DNA of 6,508 bases from Oscillospiraceae bacterium (GTDB taxonomy: Bacteria > Bacillota > Clostridia > Oscillospirales > Ruminococcaceae), in contig CAAGDT010000097.1 in NCBI GenBank assembly GCA_900768675.1, positions 1-6,508 of the forward strand, read 5' to 3'. The position numbers and the translations under genes are program-made. Under the pieces are notes generated by a model. The model searched no databases, was not told the DNA's origin, and was given only the letters and a program-made list of their open reading frames with translations. Position 1 is the stretch's first letter. Each line of letters opens with the position of its first letter. Shown in pieces: positions 1 through 6,407 of this stretch.

Positions 1-1
1 C

Positions 2-898
2 GCTTCGGTGGGACTTGCAAGCGCTATAAGAAAGCTTGGAAAGAACGCATTTGCGATAATTGATAAGAATACTACCCTCTCAATCCAGCTTTACAACTAC
101 ATCTACGAAAAGGAAAAGGCTTACGTTTTCACTACGGCGGCGGAGGCAAAGGAAAGCTTCGGGGAAAACTCCCTGCTTATAATCGTGGACACCCATAACC
201 CGCTTATCGTGGACGTTCCCGAGCTGCTTGAACGGGCGGAAAAGGTGGTTGTAATCGACCATCACCGCAAGATGATAAACTATATCGACAAGGCGGCGAT
301 TTTCCACCACGAGCCTTATGCTTCCAGCGCCTCGGAAATGGTTACCGAGCTTTTGCAGTACTTCGGCGACGCAGGAAAAATCTCCTCTGTTCAGGCGGAA
401 GCCCTTCTTGCGGGCATTACACTTGACACCAAGAACTTCACCTTAAGAACGGGAGTAAGAACCTTTGAGGCAGCTGCATTCCTGCGAAAATTAGGGGCTG
501 ATACGGTTAACGTAAAGACCCTGTTCTCAAACTCAATCGAGTGCTACAAGCAGAAAACCGAGCTTGTGGCTTCAGCCTGCATTTACCGAAACTGCGCTAT
601 TGCCACAAGCAACAAGACCTTACAGGATATGCGTGTTGTTGCGCCTCAGGCGGCAGACGAGCTGCTTGGCGTTTCCGACGTTAACGCTTCCTTTGTTATA
701 GCAAGAACGTCGGGTGACGAGATTGCGCTGAGCTGCCGTTCTCTCGGTGCGGTAAACGTTCAGCTTATTGCCGAGACCTTAGGCGGCGGCGGACACCAGA
801 CAATGGCGGGAGCGCAATTCAGGGATACGGATATCGAAAGCGTTTTTGAGCGCTTGAAAAATGCAATAGACAAATATTACAGCAGTCTTAATTCATAA
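2..898 (+). CDS. gdpP: Cyclic-di-AMP phosphodiesterase GdpP, C-terminal DHH-DHHA1 part (5' end outside window)
   Basis: The reading frame is open from the first bases, so this is the C-terminal 298 codons of a longer gene; the GTG at 8 is an internal Val, not a start. GdpP is a membrane-anchored phosphodiesterase that hydrolyses c-di-AMP to pApA, using a Mn-dependent DHH-DHHA1 domain. Visible motifs are VDTH (Asp at 188-190), IDHHRK (DHH at 257-265), the GdpP-like stretch EPYASSASEMVTELLQYF, the further metal-ligand Asp in GITLDTKNF (425-427), and the DHHA1 glycine loop GGGGHQTMAG near 782-811. The first DxD motif and the expected transmembrane, PAS-like and degenerate GGDEF parts would lie upstream and are not seen. 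The distance from the window edge to the stop fits the catalytic half of a protein of about 650 residues. NrnA-type oligoribonuclease is the main alternative, but the motif wording and the following rplI-dnaB pair favour GdpP. The gap to rplI is 26 bp, so co-transcription is likely. Confidence 0.93.
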   Translation, partial: ASVGLASAIRKLGKNAFAIIDKNTTLSIQLYNYIYEKEKAYVFTTAAEAKESFGENSLLIIVDTHNPLIVDVPELLERAEKVVVIDHHRKMINYIDKAAIFHHEPYASSASEMVTELLQYFGDAGKISSVQAEALLAGITLDTKNFTLRTGVRTFEAAAFLRKLGADTVNVKTLFSNSIECYKQKTELVASACIYRNCAIATSNKTLQDMRVVAPQAADELLGVSDVNASFVIARTSGDEIALSCRSLGAVNVQLIAETLGGGGHQTMAGAQFRDTDIESVFERLKNAIDKYYSSLNS

Positions 899-924
899 AA
901 TCACAAAGGAAAGGAACAGGAACT

Positions 925-1374
925 ATGAAAGTAATTTTAATTCAGGACGTACCCGGAACGGGCAAAAAGGGCGAGGTCAAGGAAGTTAAGGACGGCTTCG
1001 CAAGAAACTGCCTTATCAAGAAAAACCTTGCTGTTGAGGCTAACAATGCGAATATGAATATCCTTGACGGGCAGAAGGCTCACGCTCAGCACAAGATTGA
1101 CACAGAAATCGCAAACGCAAAGCATATCGCTTCGGTTATCGAGGGCAAGACCTTCTCAACTCAGGTAAAGGCAGGCGCTAACGGAAAGCTTTTCGGCGCA
1201 GTTACCGCAAAGGACGTTTCCGCACTTATCAAGGCGGCTCACGGACTTGAGGTTGACAAGAAGAAGATTGTTCTTAAGACGGAAATCAAGACCTTCGGAG
1301 TTTTCGAGGCTGAGGCGAAGCTTTACAACGGAGTTTCCGCAAAGTTCAAGGTTCAGGTTACCGAGCTTCAGTAA
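925..1374 (+). CDS. rplI: 50S ribosomal protein L9 (bL9)
   Basis: This is a full-length bL9 of 149 residues, the usual family size. It binds 23S rRNA near the base of the L1 stalk through its N-terminal domain. The N-terminal domain (about residues 1-50) has MKVILIQDVPGTGKKGEVKEV followed by the signature-like DGFARNCLIKKNLAVEAN. A long charged connecting helix (about 45-75) leads to the C-terminal domain with GKLFGAVTAKDV and VDKKKIVLKTEIKTFG. The signature has Cys (residue 29) where Phe, Tyr or Met is usual, and Asn (34) where Gly is usual; neither change suggests loss of function. The start is supported by purine-rich AAAGGAAAGG at 905-914 and by the canonical MKVIL N-terminus. It lies 26 bp after gdpP and 35 bp before dnaB, an arrangement typical of Firmicutes, where rplI sits apart from rpsF-ssb-rpsR. 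Confidence 0.98.
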   Translation: MKVILIQDVPGTGKKGEVKEVKDGFARNCLIKKNLAVEANNANMNILDGQKAHAQHKIDTEIANAKHIASVIEGKTFSTQVKAGANGKLFGAVTAKDVSALIKAAHGLEVDKKKIVLKTEIKTFGVFEAEAKLYNGVSAKFKVQVTELQ

Positions 1375-1409
1375 TTTCGTTCCAAAAACCTGCGAAAGGA
1401 TAATGAAAA

Positions 1410-2756
1410 ATGGCTGATACAGCGGTTTATGACGCTAATCTTCCCTTTAATATCGACGCAGAGCAGGTTGTTCTCGGCTCTGTTATAGCCGACCCGGAGC
1501 TGCTTTCAAAGGTTTCCGACAGGCTTACTCCCGAACATTTCCACATAAAAATGCACAGCGGTATTTACTCCGTTATACAGATGCTTTTCGTTTCGGGACA
1601 GGAGATAAATATTGTTACGGTTACGGAGGGCTGCGTAAGAAAGGGAGTTTTTGAGTCACAGGATAATGCCAGAACCTACCTTTTCAAGCTTACGGATTTT
1701 TCTATTGAAAAGTCCAGCATTGAATCCTACGCAAACACCCTCTGCGAAAAATATCTTATGCGGCAGCTTATTCTTGCCTCAAAGGATATATACGACCTTG
1801 CTATGGCAGGAACGGAGGAGCCGAATCACCTTCTTGACTATGCGGAGAAAAAAATCTACGACATAAGAAACGAGAAGGATATAAAGGGACTTACCCATAT
1901 AGGACCTGTGGTAAGGGATACCTTAAAGGAGCTTGCCTATATTAACCAGCACCCCGAGGAAGCCAACAAGAACGGTATGAGCAGCGGCTTCCCCTCCCTT
2001 GACAGGTACATTTTCGGACTTAAGCCCTCCGACCTTATTCTTATTGCAGCCCGTCCCGGTATGGGTAAAACCTCCTTCGCTATGAATATTGCGGTTAATG
2101 CAGCAAGAATAAACCGGGATAAGAAGGTTGCGGTTTTCAGCCTTGAAATGTCCCGTGAGCAGCTTGTTGCCCGTATGCTTTCCTCAGAGGGCAGGATTAC
2201 CTCGGAGCAGATGAAGACGGGTAAAATCGAGTATTCCCAGTGGCGGGGACTTAATCAGGCGGCGGAAATGCTGAATATGGTTGAGCTTTACATAGACGAT
2301 ACCGCAAGCATCACAATAGGCGAAATGAAAGCAAAGCTGAGAAGAATGAACAACTTAGGGCTTGTGGTTATCGACTACTTACAGCTTATGTCCTCGGGCA
2401 GAAAGGACGGAAACAGAGTAGCCGAGGTTTCGGAAATTACCCGTAACCTTAAAATTATGGCGAAGGAGCTTAACGTTCCCGTAATTACCCTGTCCCAGCT
2501 TTCACGAGGCCCCGAGTCGAGAACGGATAAGCGCCCCTTACTTTCAGACCTGCGTGAATCAGGCTCTATCGAGCAGGACGCAGATATTGTTCTTTTCCTC
2601 TACCGTGACGCATACTACACAAAGGCGGAGGAGAATATTTCAAGCTGTGAATGTATAATCGCCAAGAACAGACACGGCGAGCTTAATACGGTAAATCTCC
2701 GCTGGGACGGTCAGTTTACACGTTTCAGCGATGTGGAGAGCAGATATGCTGAATAA
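1410..2756 (+). CDS. dnaB: Replicative DNA helicase DnaB (DnaC in Bacillus naming)
   Basis: This 448-residue protein is a complete replicative hexameric helicase, the ATP-driven motor that unwinds DNA at the fork and recruits primase. The N-terminal primase-binding domain starts with LPFNIDAEQVVLGSVI (residues 11-26), and the RecA-like ATPase domain begins around 185. Visible residues are Walker A ARPGMGKT (214-221), the catalytic Glu246 in FSLEMS, Walker B LVVIDYLQLM (318-327, Asp322), the LSQLSR motif (361-366), DLRESGSIEQDADIVLFLYRD (380-400), and Lys419/Arg421 in AKNRHG, which matches the intersubunit arginine-finger region. The domain is uninterrupted, so there is no intein. The start has AAAGGA at 1395-1400, nine bases before the ATG; an out-of-frame ATG at 1403 gives only four codons. 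The 3' end overlaps tilS by 11 bp, implying translational coupling. Confidence 0.98.
   Translation: MADTAVYDANLPFNIDAEQVVLGSVIADPELLSKVSDRLTPEHFHIKMHSGIYSVIQMLFVSGQEINIVTVTEGCVRKGVFESQDNARTYLFKLTDFSIEKSSIESYANTLCEKYLMRQLILASKDIYDLAMAGTEEPNHLLDYAEKKIYDIRNEKDIKGLTHIGPVVRDTLKELAYINQHPEEANKNGMSSGFPSLDRYIFGLKPSDLILIAARPGMGKTSFAMNIAVNAARINRDKKVAVFSLEMSREQLVARMLSSEGRITSEQMKTGKIEYSQWRGLNQAAEMLNMVELYIDDTASITIGEMKAKLRRMNNLGLVVIDYLQLMSSGRKDGNRVAEVSEITRNLKIMAKELNVPVITLSQLSRGPESRTDKRPLLSDLRESGSIEQDADIVLFLYRDAYYTKAEENISSCECIIAKNRHGELNTVNLRWDGQFTRFSDVESRYAE
2735..2740 (+). promoter_or_regulatory. Ribosome binding site deciding the tilS start
   Basis: GGAGAG lies inside the last codons of dnaB, with GGAG ending seven bases before the ATG at 2746. 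The other in-frame ATG at 2731 is preceded by TTTACACGTTTCAGCG, which has no Shine-Dalgarno match. This favours 2746 as the tilS start and removes five residues (MWRAD) from the longest possible product. Confidence 0.7.
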
Positions 2757-3711
2757 AATCAAGGAAACGGCGGAGCGGTACGGTATGTTCTCCGGCGGAA
2801 AAATTATTGCGGGTGTGAGCGGCGGCGCAGACAGCGTTGCCCTGCTTCACGCCCTGCTTTCCGTTAAGGAGGAATATTCCTTAGATATTGCCGCCTGCCA
2901 CATAAACCACAACCTAAGAGGCGAGGAAAGCGACGGCGACCAGCGTTTTGTTGAAAGACTCTGCGAAAGCTTAGGCGTTAAGCTTTTCGTTTTCTCGGTA
3001 AAGCCCGCAGAAATCAAGGAAAAGCACGAAAGCCTTGAAGAAGCCGCAAGACGGGCAAGATACGACTGCTTCAGGGAGCTTTGCGATCAGGAAAATGCAC
3101 GGCTTGCAACCGCCCATACCGCCTCGGACAATGCGGAAACGGTGCTGATTAACCTTATAAGAGGCACGGGAACAAAGGGACTTTGCGGTATTCCGCCGGT
3201 AAGGGACTACCTTATCAGACCGCTGATACGCTGCACAAGAGCGGAGATTGAGGAATACTGCACAAAAAATAGCTTAAGCTTCGTTACCGACAGCACCAAC
3301 CTTTCGGACGACTACACAAGAAACAGGATAAGGCACAAGATTATCCCCGCCCTAACGGAGTTCAACCCCTCCTTTACCGAGGGTGTTTCAAGAATGACGG
3401 CGGCGGTGCTTGACGACTCGGATTTTCTGCTGGAATATTCGGGAAAAATTGCCGGGGAAATCCAGGTTGAGGGAAAGTACCCCTGCCAGAAATTACAGGA
3501 GCTTCACCCCGCAATTTTAAGCAGAATTATCTCCGCTGAGCTTACTGCACACAAAATAGAGCCAAGCGCACTCCGGATAAACCAGTGCCGTGAGATTATC
3601 GAAAAGGGCGGCGGCAAGGTAAATCTCTGCAAGAACAGATTTGCCGCTGTGAGGAAGAAAATGTTCTTTATTTTAGAAGAAATACAAAATTATCGCAGTA
3701 ATTCCATATAA
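2746..3711 (+). CDS. tilS: tRNA(Ile)-lysidine synthetase TilS, short form
   Basis: TilS converts C34 of the tRNA-Ile CAU anticodon to lysidine with ATP and lysine, so the tRNA reads AUA and is charged with isoleucine instead of methionine. With the start at 2746 the product is 321 residues. The N-terminal PP-loop ATPase shows GVSGGADSVALLH (residues 23-35), CHINHNLRGEESDGD (51-65), TAHTASDNAETVLINLIRGTG (122-142), GIPP (148-151), RPL (158-160) and TDSTNLSDDYTRNRIRHKIIP (181-201). The following helical region, to about residue 312, resembles the middle substrate-binding domain. Many Firmicute and proteobacterial TilS proteins are 430-470 residues and carry a further C-terminal domain, which is missing here. 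The DNA after the stop is AT-rich and contains a promoter, so a recent frameshift is unlikely. Aquifex aeolicus TilS is similarly short. It overlaps dnaB by 11 bp and precedes hpt, as in the Bacillus tilS-hprT-ftsH order. Confidence 0.95.
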   Translation: MLNKIKETAERYGMFSGGKIIAGVSGGADSVALLHALLSVKEEYSLDIAACHINHNLRGEESDGDQRFVERLCESLGVKLFVFSVKPAEIKEKHESLEEAARRARYDCFRELCDQENARLATAHTASDNAETVLINLIRGTGTKGLCGIPPVRDYLIRPLIRCTRAEIEEYCTKNSLSFVTDSTNLSDDYTRNRIRHKIIPALTEFNPSFTEGVSRMTAAVLDDSDFLLEYSGKIAGEIQVEGKYPCQKLQELHPAILSRIISAELTAHKIEPSALRINQCREIIEKGGGKVNLCKNRFAAVRKKMFFILEEIQNYRSNSI

Positions 3712-3737
3712 TTTTCAAAATTTAGACATTTTATACG

Positions 3738-3766
3738 TTGATTTTTTAAACATATTGTGCTATACT
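3738..3766 (+). promoter_or_regulatory. Sigma-A-type promoter with extended -10, upstream of hpt-ftsH
   Basis: A -35-like TTGATT (3738-3743) and a -10 TATACT (3761-3766) are separated by exactly 17 bases. TGC directly before the -10 (3758-3760) forms an extended -10 (TGN) element. The DNA from 3712 to 3737 is very AT-rich, with short A/T runs that could act as an UP element. Transcription would start near 3772-3774, giving a leader of about 50 bases that includes the hpt Shine-Dalgarno TAAGGAG at 3808-3814. No GC-rich terminator stem lies between tilS and this promoter, so read-through from the upstream genes is also possible. This is assigned by eye from consensus and was not tested. Confidence 0.75.
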
Positions 3767-3822
3767 TAGAAAGTGCTTTTCAAAGCGGCAAACATAATAT
3801 GCGGCAGTAAGGAGCGTAAGCT

Positions 3823-4362
3823 ATGCATAAGGACGTTGAACGGATTTTATACAGCGAGGAAGAAATAAAGAGTGCTGTTAAGGCAGTCGGCGCTGAAATC
3901 ACAGCTGATTACAGCGGCAAAAGCCCGCTTTTAGTGGGTATTCTCAAAGGCTCGGTGGTTTTTATGTCCGACCTTATGAGGGAGATAAAGCTTAGCTGCG
4001 ATATTGACTTTATGGTGGCAAAATCCTACGGAAACTCTGCGGTTTCATCGGGGAACGTAAAGATTCTGAAAGACCTTGACGCCGACGTTACAGGCAGGGA
4101 CATCATAATAATCGAGGATATTCTGGACAGCGCAAGAACACTTTACTCGGTAAAGGCTTATCTTATGCAGAAAAATCCCGCTTCACTGAAAATCTGCACC
4201 TTGCTGGACAAAAAGGTAGAACGTGCCTTCGACCTTAAGGCGGATTACAAGTGCTTTGACGTTGAAAACGAGTTCGTGGTGGGCTACGGGCTTGACTATG
4301 CTGAAAAATACAGAAATTTAAGCTATATCGGCGTACTGAAAAAAGAAGTTTATCAGAAATAA
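3823..4362 (+). CDS. hpt: Hypoxanthine phosphoribosyltransferase
   Basis: This 179-residue protein is a type I phosphoribosyltransferase for purine salvage, joining hypoxanthine (often also guanine) to PRPP to give IMP or GMP in the cytosol. It has the family length. Motifs in order are the LKGSVVFMSDL loop (41-51), the flexible-loop region AKSYGNSAVSSGNVKI (66-81), the PRPP-binding stretch IIIIEDILDSARTL (94-107, acidic pair Glu98/Asp99), the Lys130 region in KICTLLDKK (123-131), and the C-terminal FVVGYGLDYAEKYRNLSYIGVL (151-172), which is nearly diagnostic for Hpt. The PRPP loop has DSARTL where DTGLTL or DSGNTL is commoner; Ala at the Gly place is conservative. The start is well set by TAAGGAG at 3808-3814, eight bases before the ATG. 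It has its own likely promoter and is followed 51 bp later by ftsH, as in the Bacillus hprT-ftsH pair. Confidence 0.96.
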   Translation: MHKDVERILYSEEEIKSAVKAVGAEITADYSGKSPLLVGILKGSVVFMSDLMREIKLSCDIDFMVAKSYGNSAVSSGNVKILKDLDADVTGRDIIIIEDILDSARTLYSVKAYLMQKNPASLKICTLLDKKVERAFDLKADYKCFDVENEFVVGYGLDYAEKYRNLSYIGVLKKEVYQK

Positions 4363-4388
4363 TACAATATAAAAGACAAAAGAAATAT

Positions 4389-4398
4389 GAAACGTTTC
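4389..4398 (+). repeat. Perfect 10-bp palindrome GAAACGTTTC in the hpt-ftsH gap
   Basis: GAAACGTTTC reads the same on both strands and lies in the 51-bp gap between hpt and ftsH, immediately before the ftsH Shine-Dalgarno region (GGAAAGGCGG, 4399-4408). A central CG flanked by A/T runs resembles LacI/GalR-type operator cores. The symmetry does not extend outward, and the 12-bp unit TGAAACGTTTCG is two bases shorter than the 14-bp CcpA cre consensus. A regulatory role is speculative; the palindrome itself is exact. Confidence 0.4.
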
Positions 4399-4413
4399 GG
4401 AAAGGCGGTCTAA

Positions 4414-6333
4414 ATGCAGTCAAACAAATTCAAGGGCATAATTATCTATCTCGTGATTATACTTATGCTTATTTTCGGGCTTGTGGCGGTACTTAATCTT
4501 GTGGCGCCAATGTACTCCCGGGCAAACGGTTCGGTTGTTATCCCGAAAAACTACTCAGCCGTTTTAAACGACTTCGACAGCTACACGGTCAGCAGCTACA
4601 CTCTCGACCTGGGCAGCGGAGCGCTTGTTTACAAGAAAAAGGGCGAGGACAACGTTACCTATCAGTACAGCGTGCCTAACGTAAGCCTTTTTGTGGGGGA
4701 TATTGAAAGCTACCGTAAGGAGTACAATGCCAAAAACCCCGACGCACCCCTCGAAGTAGATTACTACCCGATTTCGGACAACTCCTTTATATTAAGCTTT
4801 ATCCCCTATCTTGTAATCGTAGCCCTTATGATAGGCTTCACCTTCTTTATGATGAGGCAGACAACGGGCGGCGGAAAGATGAACCAGTTCTCCAAGGCGA
4901 ATACAAGAAATCAGCCTGCAAACGGCAAGAAGATAACCTTTAACGATGTTGCGGGGGCTGACGAGGAGAAGCAGGAGCTTGAAGAAATCGTTGATTTTAT
5001 GAAAAATCCCAAGAAGTATCAGGAGCTTGGCGCCCGTATTCCTAAGGGCGTGCTGCTTGTAGGCCCTCCCGGAACAGGTAAAACCCTGCTTGCAAAGGCG
5101 GTTGCGGGAGAAGCGGGTGTTCCCTTCTTCTCAATAAGCGGTTCCGACTTCGTTGAAATGTTCGTTGGCGTAGGTGCTTCCCGTGTCCGCGACCTTTTCG
5201 ACCAGGCGAAAAAGCATACTCCCTCGGTTGTGTTCATTGACGAAATCGACGCAGTAGGACGTCAGAGAGGCGCAGGTCTGGGCGGCGGTCACGACGAAAG
5301 AGAACAGACCTTAAACCAGCTGCTTGTTGAAATGGACGGCTTTACCGAAAATCAGAACATTATCGTTATGGCGGCAACCAACCGCCGTGACATTCTCGAC
5401 CCTGCCCTGCTCCGTCCGGGACGTTTTGACAGGCAGATTGTTGTAAGCTACCCCGACATCAAGGGACGTGAAGCTATTCTTAAAGTTCACACAAGAAACA
5501 AGAAGCTCTCCCCCGATATTGACCTTGCAACAATAGCAAAAACTACGGCGGGCTTCACGGGAGCTGACCTTGAAAACCTTGTTAATGAAGCTGCACTTCT
5601 TGCTGCAAGAGCAAACAGAAAGGCTATCATACAGACGGATATTGAGGAAGCGGCAATCAAGGTTGTTACAGGCCCCGAAAAGAAGTCCAGAGTCGTTACC
5701 GAAAAGGAGCGGCGGCTTACCGCCTACCATGAGGCAGGCCACGCAGTCTGCACATACTACTGCCCCACTCAGGACAAGGTACACCATATCACCATTATCC
5801 CCAGAGGCTCGGCAGGCGGCTTTACAATGAGCCTTCCCGAGCATGACAAGAACTATGTGAGCAAGCGGGAAATGGAGGAAGAGCTTATCGTTCTTCTGGG
5901 CGGCCGTGTTGCAGAGAAGATTGTGCTTGAGGACATTTCCACAGGCGCTTCCAACGATATTGAGCGGGCTACAAACGTGGCAAGAAGCATGGTTACACGC
6001 TACGGCTTCAGCGAGAAGCTTGGTCCTATCGTTTACGGTACCGACAGCAACGAGGTATTCCTTGGCAGAGACTACTCCCACGGCAGAAACTACTCCGAAA
6101 ATATTGCTGCTGAAATCGACGCAGAAATCAGAGAGCTTGTTGAAACAGGCTATGAAAGCGCAAGAAATATTCTTGAAACCCACAGGGATTGCCTTGAAAG
6201 GGTTGCTGCTTATCTTATGAAGAATGAGAAGATGAACGGCGATGTGTTTGAAAAGCTTATGAAGAATGAGCTTGTTGATGCAGTTACCGAAAGCGAAGCT
6301 GTTCCCGAGGAGAGCAAGGATAACAACGAATAG
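4414..6333 (+). CDS. ftsH: ATP-dependent zinc metalloprotease FtsH
   Basis: FtsH is a membrane-anchored hexameric AAA+ protease that extracts and degrades misfolded membrane proteins and selected regulators. This copy has 639 residues, a normal family size. It has an N-terminal membrane segment (about 9-31), an extracytoplasmic domain (about 32-127) and a second membrane segment (about 128-147). The AAA+ core follows, with Walker A GPPGTGKT (217-224), pore motif MFVG (249-252), Walker B VVFIDEID (272-279, Asp276/Glu277), sensor ATNR (321-324), and arginine fingers Arg334 and Arg337 in LLRPGRFDR. The M41 peptidase has HEAGH (439-443) and third zinc ligand Asp515 in TGASNDIERAT. The C-terminus (621-639) is a short acidic tail. 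GGAAAGGCGG at 4399-4408 supports the ATG at 4414. It is the last gene of the unit, 51 bp after hpt and directly before a strong terminator. All catalytic residues checked are intact. Confidence 0.99.
   Translation: MQSNKFKGIIIYLVIILMLIFGLVAVLNLVAPMYSRANGSVVIPKNYSAVLNDFDSYTVSSYTLDLGSGALVYKKKGEDNVTYQYSVPNVSLFVGDIESYRKEYNAKNPDAPLEVDYYPISDNSFILSFIPYLVIVALMIGFTFFMMRQTTGGGKMNQFSKANTRNQPANGKKITFNDVAGADEEKQELEEIVDFMKNPKKYQELGARIPKGVLLVGPPGTGKTLLAKAVAGEAGVPFFSISGSDFVEMFVGVGASRVRDLFDQAKKHTPSVVFIDEIDAVGRQRGAGLGGGHDEREQTLNQLLVEMDGFTENQNIIVMAATNRRDILDPALLRPGRFDRQIVVSYPDIKGREAILKVHTRNKKLSPDIDLATIAKTTAGFTGADLENLVNEAALLAARANRKAIIQTDIEEAAIKVVTGPEKKSRVVTEKERRLTAYHEAGHAVCTYYCPTQDKVHHITIIPRGSAGGFTMSLPEHDKNYVSKREMEEELIVLLGGRVAEKIVLEDISTGASNDIERATNVARSMVTRYGFSEKLGPIVYGTDSNEVFLGRDYSHGRNYSENIAAEIDAEIRELVETGYESARNILETHRDCLERVAAYLMKNEKMNGDVFEKLMKNELVDAVTESEAVPEESKDNNE
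6214..6270 (+). repeat. 15-bp direct repeat within the 3' end of ftsH
   Basis: CTTATGAAGAATGAG occurs at 6214-6228 and again at 6256-6270, 42 bases apart start to start. Both copies are in frame and encode LMKNE (residues 601-605 and 615-619). The region matches the helical end of the FtsH peptidase domain, where alternating charged and hydrophobic residues are normal. Chance plus codon bias could explain it. Confidence 0.6.
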
Positions 6334-6337
6334 CAAG

Positions 6338-6375
6338 AAGCCGCCCCACGGTGATAACCGTGGGGCGGCTTTTTT
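6338..6375 (+). terminator. Strong intrinsic terminator after ftsH
   Basis: GCCGCCCCACGG (6340-6351) pairs perfectly with CCGTGGGGCGGC (6358-6369) around TGATAA. A T-A pair can close the loop to GATA, and AA/TT pairs at the base extend the stem to about 15 bp. Six T residues follow (6370-6375). It begins five bases after the ftsH stop and should end the hpt-ftsH transcript. On the - strand the hairpin is followed by TTCTTGC, a poor U-tract, so it may terminate the convergent gene less efficiently. Confidence 0.95.
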
Positions 6376-6377
6376 GC

Positions 6378-6393
6378 GGCAGGTGCGCCTGCC
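6378..6393. repeat. Second small hairpin between the convergent genes
   Basis: GGCAGG (6378-6383) and CCTGCC (6388-6393) form a perfect 6-bp GC-rich stem with loop TGCG, two bases past the T-tract of the ftsH terminator. On neither strand is it followed by a T-run long enough for a classical intrinsic terminator. It lies 14 bp beyond the stop of the convergent gene, so it would be in that gene's 3' untranslated region and could stabilise its 3' end or act with the larger hairpin. Confidence 0.55.
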
Positions 6394-6407
6394 TCAAAAT
6401 TCTGTTG

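Noticed and set aside
8..10. GTG at 8 as a true start for a short NrnA-like protein
   Set aside because: The frame is open to the window edge with no ribosome binding site visible, and the catalytic DxD motif needed by any DHH phosphoesterase would lie upstream. It is a truncated GdpP.
1375..1417. TTTCG/CGAAA inverted repeat and a four-codon ORF from the ATG at 1403, before dnaB
   Set aside because: The stem is only 5 bp with a 13-base loop, and the ATG at 1403 is two bases from the AAAGGA site, too close for initiation. Neither supports a leader peptide or attenuator.
2731..2745. Upstream ATG as the tilS start
   Set aside because: No Shine-Dalgarno sequence precedes it, while the ATG at 2746 has GGAG seven bases upstream and gives a typical TilS N-terminus.
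4363..4368. TACAAT as a -10 for an ftsH-specific promoter
   Set aside because: The region 17 bases upstream is A-rich with nothing like TTGACA, and there is no TGN extension. The match is no better than expected in AT-rich DNA.
4388..4399. CcpA cre site in the hpt-ftsH gap
   Set aside because: The TGAAACGTTTCG unit is two bases shorter than the 14-bp cre consensus and its last base does not match, so catabolite control is not supported.
5311..6336. A 341-codon open frame on the - strand opposite ftsH
   Set aside because: It lies wholly antisense to a well-supported ftsH with intact catalytic motifs. Its translation is Cys-, Val- and Asn-rich with no recognisable domain, as expected from a codon-bias shadow.
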